The translations under genes and the position numbers were made by a program. Positions 48,003 to 56,684 of a stretch of 64,000 nt of DNA are shown piece after piece. The DNA lies in contig CAWCJO010000027.1 in NCBI GenBank assembly GCA_963795935.1, positions 52,021 through 116,020 on the forward strand. The letters run 5' to 3'. The stretch is from JAICMB01 sp963795935. GTDB taxonomy: Bacteria > Acidobacteriota > Terriglobia > Bryobacterales > Bryobacteraceae. The notes under the pieces were generated by a model. The model ran no database searches. It was given only the letters and a program-made list of their open reading frames with translations, and was not told where the DNA came from. Positions within the stretch are counted from its first letter, which is position 1. Every line of letters starts with the position of its first letter.

Positions 48003-48488
48003 TTATTTCAATTGGCCTGGCGTTTGCGATGCCGGATAAAACGCGTCAGGCGCGCCATGTACTGCCCACCGGCTTTTCGCCGTTGCGCGGCGGGACGAGG
48101 CAATCCGCAAACTGAAGAAAAGCCCCGCGATACTCACAACGTGCCTATCCTCGTCCCGCCCATGCAGACGTCGAAGCTTCCAGCAGCGGCCGGTCTCGAT
48201 GTTCTCCAAGAAGCTGTATCGAGTGCCGGTATGCGCATGTGTTTCAACGGCCTTGCCGCCGTCCTCCCGGAGTAGCCAAATTGCTTTGAGGTGACCCTTG
48301 CGACCGTAGGCTGGATTCACATACCACTTGCTATGAGTCGCTTTGCTGCCTGAAGCGACCGAAAGCCCGGGGAGATCCCGTCTGCCGCGTAGATCGGGAC
48401 TGTTCGCGCGTTGAAGACACTTCAGTTGTGGGAATAGAGGGAAAGAGTTTCGCGAGAGTCCCGTCTCTCGGAGGCTCCAGCGCTGCAA
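48003..48488 (-). CDS. Hypothetical protein in the mobile island
   Basis: A 161-residue open frame has one coherent-looking stretch, SKWYVNPAYGRKGHLKAIWL, LREDGGKAVETHAHTGTRY and SFLENIETGRCWKLRRLHGR. The N- and C-terminal parts are arginine- and serine-rich and may be out of frame. I do not recognise the family. Position between the phage-like methyltransferase and tRNA-Ala suggests it belongs to the mobile island. Confidence 0.3.
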   Translation of the reverse strand: MQRWSLRETGLSRNSFPLFPQLKCLQRANSPDLRGRRDLPGLSVASGSKATHSKWYVNPAYGRKGHLKAIWLLREDGGKAVETHAHTGTRYSFLENIETGRCWKLRRLHGRDEDRHVVSIAGLFFSLRIASSRRATAKSRWAVHGAPDAFYPASQTPGQLK

Positions 48489-48581
48489 CGTTCATCTTTT
48501 GAATATCAGGCGCGTAACTCAGTCGTCAACAGTAAAGTCGAAACCTGAAGGAGTCGCGGGCGTTGGGCGGGGTGGGCATCC

Positions 48582-48601
48582 TCCTATATAGCTATATAGG
48601 A
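48582..48601. repeat. Perfect 20-bp palindrome
   Basis: TCCTATATAGCTATATAGGA is its own reverse complement. It is an AT-rich spot in GC-rich surroundings, 220 bases from the 3' end of tRNA-Ala. The rest of 48489-48821 holds no supported gene. Confidence 0.8.
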
Positions 48602-48821
48602 AACGAAATGTTGTCGTCTCAGGAAGACGGCGACGCGAAAGACGGTGTCCAGGGCGCCCACACTCGCCAACGCCTTGAATCGGCTGACTTGATCGTGGGC
48701 AGATGCCGAAATCCACACGATGCCCATGCCTGCTCGTGTTCAAAATGGAGTTTGGATTCCAGTTGGACTCCGGCGACCACGTTTTAGCGGGCGGGGAAAA
48801 CGGTAAGTGTTTGAAATATTT

Positions 48822-48897
48822 TGGTGGACCTGGTGAGATTCGAACTCACGACCTCTTCCATGCCATGGAAGCGCGCTCCCAACTGCGCCACAGGCCC
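48822..48897 (-). tRNA. tRNA-Ala (anticodon GGC)
   Basis: The acceptor GGGCCTG pairs with CAGGTCC and includes the G3-U70 pair that marks alanine. The anticodon stem CTTCC/GGAAG encloses ATGGCAT with GGC. The T-arm GTGAGTTCGAATCTCAC is regular, A73 and CCA are encoded. Its 3' end faces the mobile island. Confidence 0.95.
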
Positions 48898-48994
48898 ATT
48901 TCAGGAGGGATCGGTCTCACTATATCACAGCGCCTCGGCGTGAAGCATCCAGTGGCCATTGACACGCCCGCGCATGACCTCGTAGGCTGAACGT

Positions 48995-49258
48995 ATGAAG
49001 AAAGCATGGCTGATTGCCGCCCTCGCCGCCTCCTGCCTGTCCGCGCAGACCGCCAAGCAGAACGACGAGAAACCCACGCGGAACCAGCAGCAAGTCAAAG
49101 AGGAAACCACTCCGCAAAAAGATCCGGTGTGCGGCATGACCATGGACCCTAAAACAGCCGAAGCCAAATACGTCTACAAGGGCAAGACATACTATTTCTG
49201 CAGCAAGGAAGACCAGCAGGAGTTCGCGAAATCGCCCGGCAAGTACGTCAAGAAGTAA
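48995..49258 (+). CDS. Secreted YHS-domain protein
   Basis: The 87-residue protein has a signal peptide (KKAWLIAALAASCLSAQ), a polar Gln/Lys/Glu linker and a YHS domain with DPVCGMTMDPKTAEAKYVYK and TYYFCSKEDQQEFAKSPGKY. The two Cys residues of the domain are conserved. YHS domains bind metal, often copper. No metal transporter lies beside it, so the partner is unknown. It ends one base before the convergent Cys-rich gene. Confidence 0.85.
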   Translation: MKKAWLIAALAASCLSAQTAKQNDEKPTRNQQQVKEETTPQKDPVCGMTMDPKTAEAKYVYKGKTYYFCSKEDQQEFAKSPGKYVKK

Positions 49259-49259
49259 G

Positions 49260-50018
49260 CTACTGTTTGGCGCAGATCCCGGCAATGCCGGCGGCGCCTG
49301 TCGTCTTACAGCTATAACCCGCGGGACAGGCGTGCGAGCCGGCTGCGTTCCCGCCGCAGCGGATCGTATTCGGCTCCACCATTTCGCACTGATGCGACGC
49401 CGCATTGCATTGCGCCACGCGCGTGTCTTCGACCATGAAATGGGGACACAGCGGACTTGTAACCTGGCAGGCGTTCGCGGTGCGATAAGCGGCGACCTTG
49501 TCCTTGTTCACCGCGTCCTTATAACCGTTATGGCAGCAGGCCTCGCGCGCGACCGCCATGCAATCCGAATCCGCGTTGCAGGATAGGTAATCGGCCTTGG
49601 CTGCGGCCTCGCTCGACCCGACCTTGCGTAGCGTGACGGTGAATGTCGCGGGATTGCGCCGCTCCTCCTCGAACACGATGAAGTAACGGTTTGGATACGG
49701 GTCCTCGCTCGGCGGCAGCACCGCCGTAACGTGCGAACCGAAGTTGCTCACGATAGGCTTGTAGCGGCTGTCCGTCAGCGCGGCCATGGCTTGGCCATTG
49801 ATGGAATCGACTTGGATGTCGACCTTGTCGCCGGCCCGGCCCTCAAAGTGAAAGGCCATGTAGCGCGGCTGGTTCGCGTATTCGACCTTCTCGCTGGTCT
49901 GCCCGTATTGCAGCTCGCCCACGACTTTGACGTCTTCGTCCCGGAAGAAATAGGGCTGACAGTATAGTGTCACGGCGCTGAGGGCCGGAAGAACTACGAA
50001 TCGCACGGGGGCGCGCAT
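49260..50018 (-). CDS. Secreted cysteine-rich protein, family unknown
   Basis: I chose the ATG before RAPVRFVVLPALSAVTLYC, which gives a signal peptide; earlier ATGs add an unlikely basic lead. The N-terminal half (FHFEGRAGDKVDIQVDSING, YFIVFEEERRNPATFTVTL) looks like a pre-peptidase C-terminal type beta-sandwich. The second half has about sixteen Cys in spaced pairs (CNADSDC, EACCHNGY, CPAGYSC), suggesting disulfide cross-linking outside the cell. I do not recognise the family. It converges with the YHS gene. Confidence 0.6.
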   Translation of the reverse strand: MRAPVRFVVLPALSAVTLYCQPYFFRDEDVKVVGELQYGQTSEKVEYANQPRYMAFHFEGRAGDKVDIQVDSINGQAMAALTDSRYKPIVSNFGSHVTAVLPPSEDPYPNRYFIVFEEERRNPATFTVTLRKVGSSEAAAKADYLSCNADSDCMAVAREACCHNGYKDAVNKDKVAAYRTANACQVTSPLCPHFMVEDTRVAQCNAASHQCEMVEPNTIRCGGNAAGSHACPAGYSCKTTGAAGIAGICAKQ

Positions 50019-50108
50019 GCCCACAGGGTAACCCGCGTTCATTACAGGCGCCTTGGCCCCATGCTTCGGCCGGGTCCGGTTTTCGCCCACGCTATTCTGG
50101 ATTTGAGA

Positions 50109-51188
50109 ATGTCATTCGCGCCGATTCCGGAGGCCGTGGAAGCGTTTCGCGCCGGCCGCATGGTGGTCATCGTGGACGACGAAGATCGCGAGAACGAGGG
50201 CGATCTCACCATTGCGGCCGAAAAGGTCACGCCCGAGACGATCAACTTCATGGCGATGCACGCCCGCGGCCTGATCTGCCTTTCGCTCAGTCCGGAAATC
50301 TGCGACGCGCTGGCGCTGCCCATGATGACCTCGCGCAACACCTCGCGGTTCGGGACGGCGTTCTGCGAATCGATTGAAGCGAGCGAAGGCGTCACGACCG
50401 GCATTTCGGCGGCGGATCGCGCGCGCACCATCCAAGTGGCGATCGACGCCAACTCCCGCCCCAGCGACCTGGCGCGGCCGGGACATGTATTTCCCCTGCG
50501 CGCCCGCGAAGGCGGCGTTCTGGTGCGCGCCGGCCAAACCGAGGCGGTGGTGGATCTGGCGCGGCTGGCGGATCTGCGCCCGGGCGGCGTCATCTGCGAA
50601 ATCATGAACGAGGACGGCACCATGGCGCGCGTCCCGCAATTGCGCGAGTTCTGCGCCCGGCACGGCCTCACCATGATCTCCGTCGCCGATCTGATCCGCT
50701 ACCGCCTGGATCACGAGCGCTATATCGAACGCCATTCGGAAGGCTGCCTGCGCACGGAATTCGGCAGCTTCCGGACCATAACGTACGCCAGTACGATCGT
50801 CGCGGAGCAGCACATCGCATTAATCCGCGGCGAACTGAACTCGGATGAGCCGGTGTTGGTCCGCATGCATTCGCACTGCGTCTATGGCGATGTCTTCGGC
50901 TCGACCGAATGCGACTGCCGCGAGATGATCCGCCGCTCTCTGAAGCGCATCGCGGATGAGGGCAGGGGAGTCTTCGTGTACCTGCATCAGACCGGACCGG
51001 GTATTCGCGACCACCGCGCGTTTCGGACCCCTGGCGGCGCTCCGAAGCTGCAACACGAGGCCGGAATCGGCGCGCAGATCCTGGCGGACCTGGGCTTGCG
51101 GACAATCCGTCTGCTGACGAATCATCCGCGCAGAGTGGCCGGCCTCGAAGCGTACGGCATCGAAATTGTCGATCAGGCGCCGGTCTAG
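50109..51188 (+). CDS. ribBA: RibBA-type protein with degenerate GTP cyclohydrolase II half
   Basis: Residues 1-200 are a complete DHBP synthase (RibB), with IVDDEDRENEGDL, AMHARGLICLSLS, FCESIEASEGVTTGISAADR and the late HVFPLRAREGG. The second half resembles GTP cyclohydrolase II and keeps the three zinc Cys (HSHCVYGDVFGSTECDC), but the catalytic stretch is changed: YLHQTGPGIRDHR replaces the usual YLRQEGRGIGL and about 13 residues are missing before GIGAQILADLG, where the family has an Arg. The RibB half should work; the RibA half probably does not. Such proteins have been called RibBX. Confidence 0.8.
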   Translation: MSFAPIPEAVEAFRAGRMVVIVDDEDRENEGDLTIAAEKVTPETINFMAMHARGLICLSLSPEICDALALPMMTSRNTSRFGTAFCESIEASEGVTTGISAADRARTIQVAIDANSRPSDLARPGHVFPLRAREGGVLVRAGQTEAVVDLARLADLRPGGVICEIMNEDGTMARVPQLREFCARHGLTMISVADLIRYRLDHERYIERHSEGCLRTEFGSFRTITYASTIVAEQHIALIRGELNSDEPVLVRMHSHCVYGDVFGSTECDCREMIRRSLKRIADEGRGVFVYLHQTGPGIRDHRAFRTPGGAPKLQHEAGIGAQILADLGLRTIRLLTNHPRRVAGLEAYGIEIVDQAPV

Positions 51189-51333
51189 CGGCTGCCGCTC
51201 GTTCGCCCGGCTTAATCGATAGCCCATTTTTTTTCGTCCGCCGCAAAATGCGAACGTTGAGCGGCTTAAGACCAGGCGCGCTTCGCCCTCGCATCGGCCA
51301 AACGATCGGGCCACCCCCGCGTGGCCGCCGCCG

Positions 51334-54069
51334 TCATCCCTCGCGGAGCGCCGCCAAGGGATCCAGGCGGCTGGCGCGGCGCGCAGGAAAGTAACACGCC
51401 AGGAGCGCGGCCGCCAGCAGCACAAATGCCGCTCCAGCCACGCTGATCGGATCGCTCGCGCTCACGCCATACAGCATTCTCGACAGCAGTCGCCCCACCC
51501 CCAGAGCCCCGGCGAAGCCTATTATCACTCCGCTCAAAACCAGCGTCATGCCTTGCCGCAGAACCAGCCGCAACACGCTGGCCCGGGCCGCCCCCAAAGC
51601 CATCCTCACGCCGATCTCCCGTTGACGCAGATTGACGGAATACGCCATGATCCCGTACAATCCGATGCTTGCCAGCGCCAGAGCCAGCAGTCCGAACACG
51701 CCCAGCAAAACCACGCCCATTTTTGCCTGGAACAAGCCTCCGTCGACGATCTGGCGTCCCGTCCGCGTATCGGTCACGCCTATCCCCGGCGCCGCGTCGC
51801 GCACCTCGCGCTGAACCGGCCTCAGGATCCCCAGCGGATCTCCCGCGCTCCGCACATACAAAATCATCGCGTCGGAATAGTTCTGTTCCAGCGGCACATA
51901 AACGCATGCTTGCGGCGGCTCCGCAAAGGTGGAATAGTTCGCGGTTCTGGCAATCCCCACGATCTGCCGCATCGTCTTTTCGCCCGGAAGCCGAATGCGC
52001 TTCCCAATGGCATCCTGGTCCGGCCAATAATCGTGCGCCATTTTCTCATTGACGATCGCCACCGGAGTGGATCCCTCTCGATCCAATTTGGTGAACTCCC
52101 GCCCCCTGTCGATCGCGATGCCCGCGGTCTCAAAATAGTTTAGATCCACGGTCGTCAGCACGGCCGCAATAACGTCCGCTTTCGATCGCTGCCCGCGGCC
52201 TTCCACTTGAAATCCGCCGGCAATTCGCGCCCACAGCGGCAGGTTCGAAGCCCACGATACGGAGTCGATGCCCGGAATCCGCGCCGTTCGCTCGCGAACC
52301 TCCTTGTAGAATTCCTTCGTTTGCGGCTTGGCATATCCGGCCTGACCGGGATTCGTCATGAAGATCGCAAGGTTTTTTGTCTGGAACCCCGGATCGATTT
52401 CGTACGCTCGTCCAATGCTCCGCAAAAACAGGGCCGCCGCTACCAGCAGCAGAAATGAAAACGCCACTTGAGCCACCAGCAGAACATTCGCAAACGTAAC
52501 CGTGCCGCGGCTCTTGCCGGTTGTGTGCGATTCTTCTTTCAACCCTTCCACCACGCTTGTGCGCGAAGCCCGCAGCGCTGGAATCGTTCCAAATAGGAAA
52601 CCCGTCCCTAGCGAGACAACCAGCGCGAAAATGAATACCGTCGCATCCAACTTCGGCGCAATGAAGTTCGCCGCCGACGGCAGTGACGACCATAAGAGCT
52701 GCAATCCCGCATACCCGATCGACAGCCCCACAACACCACCCAGAAATCCAAGGAAGACGCTCTCGGTAAGAAGTTGACGCACCAGTCTGCCGCGGCTGGC
52801 CCCCAGCCCCAGGCGCACCGCCATCTCATGTTGCCGCGCCATGGAGCGCGCCAGCAGCAGGTTCGCCACGTTCGAGCACGCGATCAGCAAAACGATTACC
52901 ACAACCACCAGCAGCACCGCGCTTCCAAACACAATGGACGCCGATCCGCCGCTTACGCTGCCGAACACGACATCGCCGATCGGCCGCACCGTCGCGGTAT
53001 GCCCTTCGTTGGCTTCCGGGTACTGGCGCGCCAATGCCGACGCGACGGTTGCCAGATTGGCCTGCGCCCTCTCACGGCCGACTCCCGGCTTCAATCGCCC
53101 CACGCCCTGGAATATCGCCTTGCTCCGCTCGCTCAAGGCGTCGTGCATCTCGTTCGGCAGCAGTTGTCCCGCCATGGCCGCCGGTATCCAAAAATCCGGT
53201 CCGAAAATGGCATTCACGCCAATGAATCGGGGGGGCGCCACGCCGATCACGGTGAACTCCACGTTGTTCAGCAGCAGCGTTTTGCCCACGACGTTGTCCG
53301 CCGCGCCGAAGTGCGCTTCCCATGTCCCGTAGCTCATCACCGCCACCGCGTGCGCGCCCGGTACGCCGTCCTCTTGCGGCAGAAAGAAGCGGCCCCGGGC
53401 GGGCCTGAGGCCCAGCGTCGAGAAGTAATTGCCCGTCACCACCTCGGCGAACATGCGCTGCGATACGCGGCCCTCCCGCAACGTTACAATCCGCACGGAT
53501 GTGTAGCCCGCCAGCGAGGTGAAGACGTCGTTCCTGGCCCGATAGTCCGCGAGGTTGGCATATGAAATCGGCAACAGCGCCTGCGATTTCGAAGCGCTCT
53601 TCTCTTCGGCTACTGCAACGGCCGCCAACCTGGACGAATCCGCAACCGGAAGCGGATTCAAAATCAGCGTATTGATAACGGTGAACACGGTCGTGTTCGC
53701 GCCGATTCCCAACCCCAGCGTCAGAACCACAAACAGAGTGAACAGGGGGTTCTTCCGCACGGCGCGGCTGCTATAGCGAAGATCTCTCCACAGGTCCTCC
53801 GTGAAATTGGCCGGCCGCGCGTCCCCGGCCGCCGGCGCGTCGTTCTTTGGCATTTGCCGCCTCCCTGCAAACTCCCGGATCGGGCGCATATCGCCCAGTT
53901 CCGCCGCGACCTTCCGATAGGCCTCTTCTTCGCTTGCCCCGCCGGCGCGCAGCGCCCGGAACTCGTCTTCCAGGTGCAGCGCCAATTCTTCGGCGAGATC
54001 CGCTTCCGCCTCCGCCTCCAGCTGTAAGGGGGCGATCCGTTCGCGAACGATACTCTTCCAATCAGGCAT
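51334..54069 (-). CDS. ADOP (acidobacterial duplicated orphan permease, MacB-like)
   Basis: This intact 911-residue protein has the ADOP layout: a cytosolic N-terminal helical domain (LALHLEDEFRALRAGGASEEE, residues 1-75), then two FtsX-like permease modules with MacB-type periplasmic loops. Marks include GLGIGANTTVFTVINTLILN, LLIACSNVANLLLARSMARQHE and MAYSVNLRQREIGVRMALGA. ADOP genes occur in dozens of copies in Solibacter-type genomes without a dedicated ATPase. It follows the PadR gene with an eight-base overlap. The substrate is unknown. Confidence 0.95.
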   Translation of the reverse strand: MPDWKSIVRERIAPLQLEAEAEADLAEELALHLEDEFRALRAGGASEEEAYRKVAAELGDMRPIREFAGRRQMPKNDAPAAGDARPANFTEDLWRDLRYSSRAVRKNPLFTLFVVLTLGLGIGANTTVFTVINTLILNPLPVADSSRLAAVAVAEEKSASKSQALLPISYANLADYRARNDVFTSLAGYTSVRIVTLREGRVSQRMFAEVVTGNYFSTLGLRPARGRFFLPQEDGVPGAHAVAVMSYGTWEAHFGAADNVVGKTLLLNNVEFTVIGVAPPRFIGVNAIFGPDFWIPAAMAGQLLPNEMHDALSERSKAIFQGVGRLKPGVGRERAQANLATVASALARQYPEANEGHTATVRPIGDVVFGSVSGGSASIVFGSAVLLVVVVIVLLIACSNVANLLLARSMARQHEMAVRLGLGASRGRLVRQLLTESVFLGFLGGVVGLSIGYAGLQLLWSSLPSAANFIAPKLDATVFIFALVVSLGTGFLFGTIPALRASRTSVVEGLKEESHTTGKSRGTVTFANVLLVAQVAFSFLLLVAAALFLRSIGRAYEIDPGFQTKNLAIFMTNPGQAGYAKPQTKEFYKEVRERTARIPGIDSVSWASNLPLWARIAGGFQVEGRGQRSKADVIAAVLTTVDLNYFETAGIAIDRGREFTKLDREGSTPVAIVNEKMAHDYWPDQDAIGKRIRLPGEKTMRQIVGIARTANYSTFAEPPQACVYVPLEQNYSDAMILYVRSAGDPLGILRPVQREVRDAAPGIGVTDTRTGRQIVDGGLFQAKMGVVLLGVFGLLALALASIGLYGIMAYSVNLRQREIGVRMALGAARASVLRLVLRQGMTLVLSGVIIGFAGALGVGRLLSRMLYGVSASDPISVAGAAFVLLAAALLACYFPARRASRLDPLAALREG

Positions 54070-54405
54070 GCTCGATTCCCGTAATCCGGCTGATCGCCGC
54101 GACGAAATCCTTCCAGCTTTTGCGTTGTGAGCGAAGCACCTTCCGGCCCTGCGGGGTCAAACTGTAATAACGACGCCTGCGATGCTCCGCCTTTTCCACC
54201 CAGCGTCCGGCGATCCACCCCTGCTCCTCCAGCCGGTGCAGCAGCGGATAAAGCGAAGTAACGTGAAACCGCAAGGCGCCCCGGACCGCATCTGAATCGA
54301 CTTTGAAATGTCGTAGCCGTGGCGAGGCTGGTCCTCGAGCAGCGACAATACAAGAAGCTCCGCGCTTCCTTTCTTCCACTCCCGATCCGGCGAGCTTGAG
54401 GCCAT
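54062..54405 (-). CDS. PadR-family regulator of the ADOP gene (one frameshift)
   Basis: The reconstructed protein begins REWKKGSAELLVLSLLEDQPRHGYDISKSI, changes frame near 54290, and continues LRFHVTSLYPLLHRLEEQGWIAGRW and RRRYYSLTPQGRKVLRSQRKSW to the end. This is the acidobacterial PadR type usually placed before an ADOP gene, as here. It would repress the pair until a ligand binds. Confidence 0.8.
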
Positions 54406-54519
54406 ATGGTTGGCTCCATTATACAGGAGTCACGAATAACAACGCGCGGCTCGATCGATTTGTTCCATCGAACGCCGGAGAAATTTGCCGTGGCCGATCC
54501 GGCGCATAATGTTAGCTGC

Positions 54520-54966
54520 ATGCGAATCGTCCTGCGCAGCTCGTCCCTGCTTTTTTCGCTGCTGGGGATCGCGGCCAACGCCCCGCTGTCCAGGGTCCGG
54601 CGGCTGCTGCGGCCGGGCGCGGCCGGCGATCTCGGCATCGGCATGTCCGTGCCCCAATTGCGCGCGGAATTTGAGGGAGCGATGAAATTCGACGAGAACG
54701 GAGGCAAAGCGCACGTATTCCTAGCCTCGCCCTCGCAACGCCGCCCCGACCTTTCGTTCGACATCGCGGCCGGCGCCGTCACCGCCATCCGCGTGTACGC
54801 GCGATCGTTCAAGACCGCCGCCGGCATCGGCCCCGGCGGCAGCGTGGAGGAGTTGTCGGACCGCTACAACATCCGCTGGACCGACGATAATGTCGCCGAG
54901 GTCGACGACCTCCGCATGAGCTTTCAGGTTGAAGAAGATCGCATCGTTTCGGTCCTGATCTGGTAA
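54520..54966 (+). CDS. Secreted hypothetical protein
   Basis: The ATG before RIVLRSSSLLFSLLGIAANA gives a signal peptide; the longer frame upstream is not protein-like. The mature part has DLGIGMSVPQLRAEF, DLSFDIAAGAVTAIRVYARS and DDLRMSFQVEEDRIVSVLIW, which looks like a small beta-rich domain. I do not recognise the family. It starts 115 bases from the divergent PadR gene. Confidence 0.6.
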   Translation: MRIVLRSSSLLFSLLGIAANAPLSRVRRLLRPGAAGDLGIGMSVPQLRAEFEGAMKFDENGGKAHVFLASPSQRRPDLSFDIAAGAVTAIRVYARSFKTAAGIGPGGSVEELSDRYNIRWTDDNVAEVDDLRMSFQVEEDRIVSVLIW

Positions 54967-55004
54967 TCGCGGACGGCGCGCCGGCAACCGCGCCATACTG
55001 AAGC

Positions 55005-55508
55005 ATGGTCACCGATCTCGTCCAGATCCGCCGTCTGGGCGAGAAAAAGATGGAGCAGAACCGGCGGCTGCGGGCCCACTTGAAGCGCCACAACTTCGTC
55101 GAACGGCGGCTCAAACATCTGGCCGACGAAGTTGCCGGCGCCATCGACTGCCGCGCCTGCGCCAACTGCTGCCGCGTCGCAACCACGAAATTGACTCCGC
55201 GCGATGTAGAGAAATTGGCTCGCTTCCTGGGCATGCGCCGCGAGGAGTTTTTGCGGAATTACGCCGTCCAGGACCCCCAGGAGGGCCTCATCTTGAAAAG
55301 GACGGAAAGCGGCTGCGTCTTTCTGAGCGGGAACGAATGCACCGTCTACGAAGGCCGCCCGCATACGTGCCAAGATTTTCCCCACTTGGCGCGAGGCCCC
55401 GGATCGTTTCTCTCGCGGCTTTGGGAAATGCCCGATCGCGCCACTTACTGCCCCATCGTTTATAACAGCCTGGAAGCTTTCAAGGACGAAGTCGGCTTCC
55501 GCCGGTAA
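55005..55508 (+). CDS. YkgJ-family cysteine cluster protein
   Basis: The 167-residue protein has the eight-Cys pattern of the YkgJ/CxxCxxCC family: IDCRACANCCRVATT, GCVFLSGNECTVYEGRPHTC and a last Cys in TYCPIVYNS. The order C-x2-C-x2-CC, then the CxVYExRPxxCRxFP-like box, is clear. The cluster binds zinc or iron-sulfur; no function is proved. It follows the small secreted protein by 38 bases on the same strand. Confidence 0.9.
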   Translation: MVTDLVQIRRLGEKKMEQNRRLRAHLKRHNFVERRLKHLADEVAGAIDCRACANCCRVATTKLTPRDVEKLARFLGMRREEFLRNYAVQDPQEGLILKRTESGCVFLSGNECTVYEGRPHTCQDFPHLARGPGSFLSRLWEMPDRATYCPIVYNSLEAFKDEVGFRR

Positions 55509-55513
55509 GGCCC

Positions 55514-56038
55514 TTACTCCTCTCCCTCGAGCGCGCCGCTCGCGGGGCGGCCGTCTTCGCTTCCTGAAGCCGCAGCGGCGGCCGCGCGGACCTGAAACCA
55601 GAAAGTTTCGATTCTCTTGCCAACCGCCATGAATTCATCCAATGTCGTGGGCTTCTGGATGTACATGCCCGCGGGGCCGCGCGCGGCGCGGTCGCGGTCG
55701 TCGGGATTGCCCGAAGAGCTGAGAATCACCACCGGCGTGCATTCTAATTCCGCGGTGGCGCGAATTTCGCTCAGAACCTCCCAGCCATCGCGTTTCGGCA
55801 GATTAAGATCGAGCAAAACGAGATCCGGCCGCGCGGCGTTCGCATGCTCGCCGCAGCGCCGCAGGTACTGGAAGGCCTGCTCCCCGTCGCCCAGGTGCAG
55901 GAGCTCGAAATTCAGCGCGGACTCTTTTAAAGCTTCTTTTACCAAGAGCACATCGGCGCGATTATCCTCGACAATCAGAATTTGCACGCGCTTCTGCTCC
56001 GGGTCTTCCACGCTCATTATCCTCGCTATTTCGACCAT
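55514..56038 (-). CDS. Single-domain response regulator (Rcp1-like)
   Basis: The 174-residue protein is one receiver domain: QILIVEDNRADVLLVKEAL with the acidic pair, PDLVLLDLNLPKRDGWEVL with the phosphoacceptor Asp, PVVILSSSGNPDD with the switch Ser and the Lys in YIQKPTTLDEF. The asymmetrical pattern (NRADVLLVKEAL, LPKRDG) is that of Rcp1-type regulators that partner phytochrome-like or hybrid kinases. No output domain is present. The kinase is not in the window. Confidence 0.9.
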   Translation of the reverse strand: MVEIARIMSVEDPEQKRVQILIVEDNRADVLLVKEALKESALNFELLHLGDGEQAFQYLRRCGEHANAARPDLVLLDLNLPKRDGWEVLSEIRATAELECTPVVILSSSGNPDDRDRAARGPAGMYIQKPTTLDEFMAVGKRIETFWFQVRAAAAAASGSEDGRPASGALEGEE

Positions 56039-56119
56039 TTAGTAAACGCCATCGGCAAGCAAATTATAACGCAGCCGCCTTCGCCGCTCAACATCTGAAG
56101 GGGCGCTCTCAGCGGTTAA

Positions 56120-56225
56120 TTGCAGATTTATACCGACATTATGGCTAAATTACGTTATTACTGGCAATTATTAAAATTAGTTTGCGATATTTTCCCGGCA
56201 AACGCATTAAATTTAGATCATAATT
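56120..56225. other. AT-rich intergenic block
   Basis: About 100 bases, including TTAAAATTAGTTTGCGATAT and AAATTTAGATCATAATTACC, are very AT-rich against a GC-rich background. No gene was found. It lies upstream of the response regulator gene and could be a promoter, a nucleoid-protein site or an insertion scar. Confidence 0.6.
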
Positions 56226-56315
56226 ACCGAGGCATTCCGAAGCCCCGGCCGCGTCTTGGCGCGCGATACGCCGCCCGCAACCGCTCCCTTGCCGAGGCTC
56301 GCGGCGGACGCCGGT

Positions 56316-56684
56316 TTATCCCACAAGGCTCGCCATCAGCGCCGCCAATACGATGGTCGAAATCGCCGCGTATTTCCAGTCCCGCTCCAGCCCAAACCCG
56401 ATGGCGCACGCGATGACACGCGCCACCGGCGTCGCCATCAGCAGCAGCAGTCCGAATTGAATAACAAAACGCGGGTCGCCGTTCGCCACGCCGGCGGCGA
56501 TCGCGCGGACGCTCCTCAGCGGGCCAGGCGCGCCGCGAAAGACGCCATAGGAGGGGCGCGGCCCAAGGTGCCCCGCCAAATACCAGACTCCGCCGCCGGC
56601 GACCAGCAACGCGGCCACAAGAACGCCCGTGCGCAGGATGATGCCGACCGCCTTTTCGATCTGCCGGTCGTTCAAGCGCATCAC
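56316..56684 (-). CDS. DUF1634-family membrane protein
   Basis: The protein of about 122 residues has three hydrophobic helices (VGIILRTGVLVAALLVAGGGVWYLAG, FGLLLLMATPVARVIACAIGF, YAAISTIVLAALMASLVG). The motif QFGLLLLMATPVARV is typical of DUF1634, a family that almost always follows a TauE/SafE-type permease. The start overlaps the permease stop by four bases. Together they form a two-subunit exporter. Confidence 0.85.
   Translation of the reverse strand: MMRLNDRQIEKAVGIILRTGVLVAALLVAGGGVWYLAGHLGPRPSYGVFRGAPGPLRSVRAIAAGVANGDPRFVIQFGLLLLMATPVARVIACAIGFGLERDWKYAAISTIVLAALMASLVG

Noticed and set aside
51266..52027. Minus-strand 253-codon frame inside the ADOP gene
   Set aside because: It is a shifted frame of the intact permease and has no independent support.
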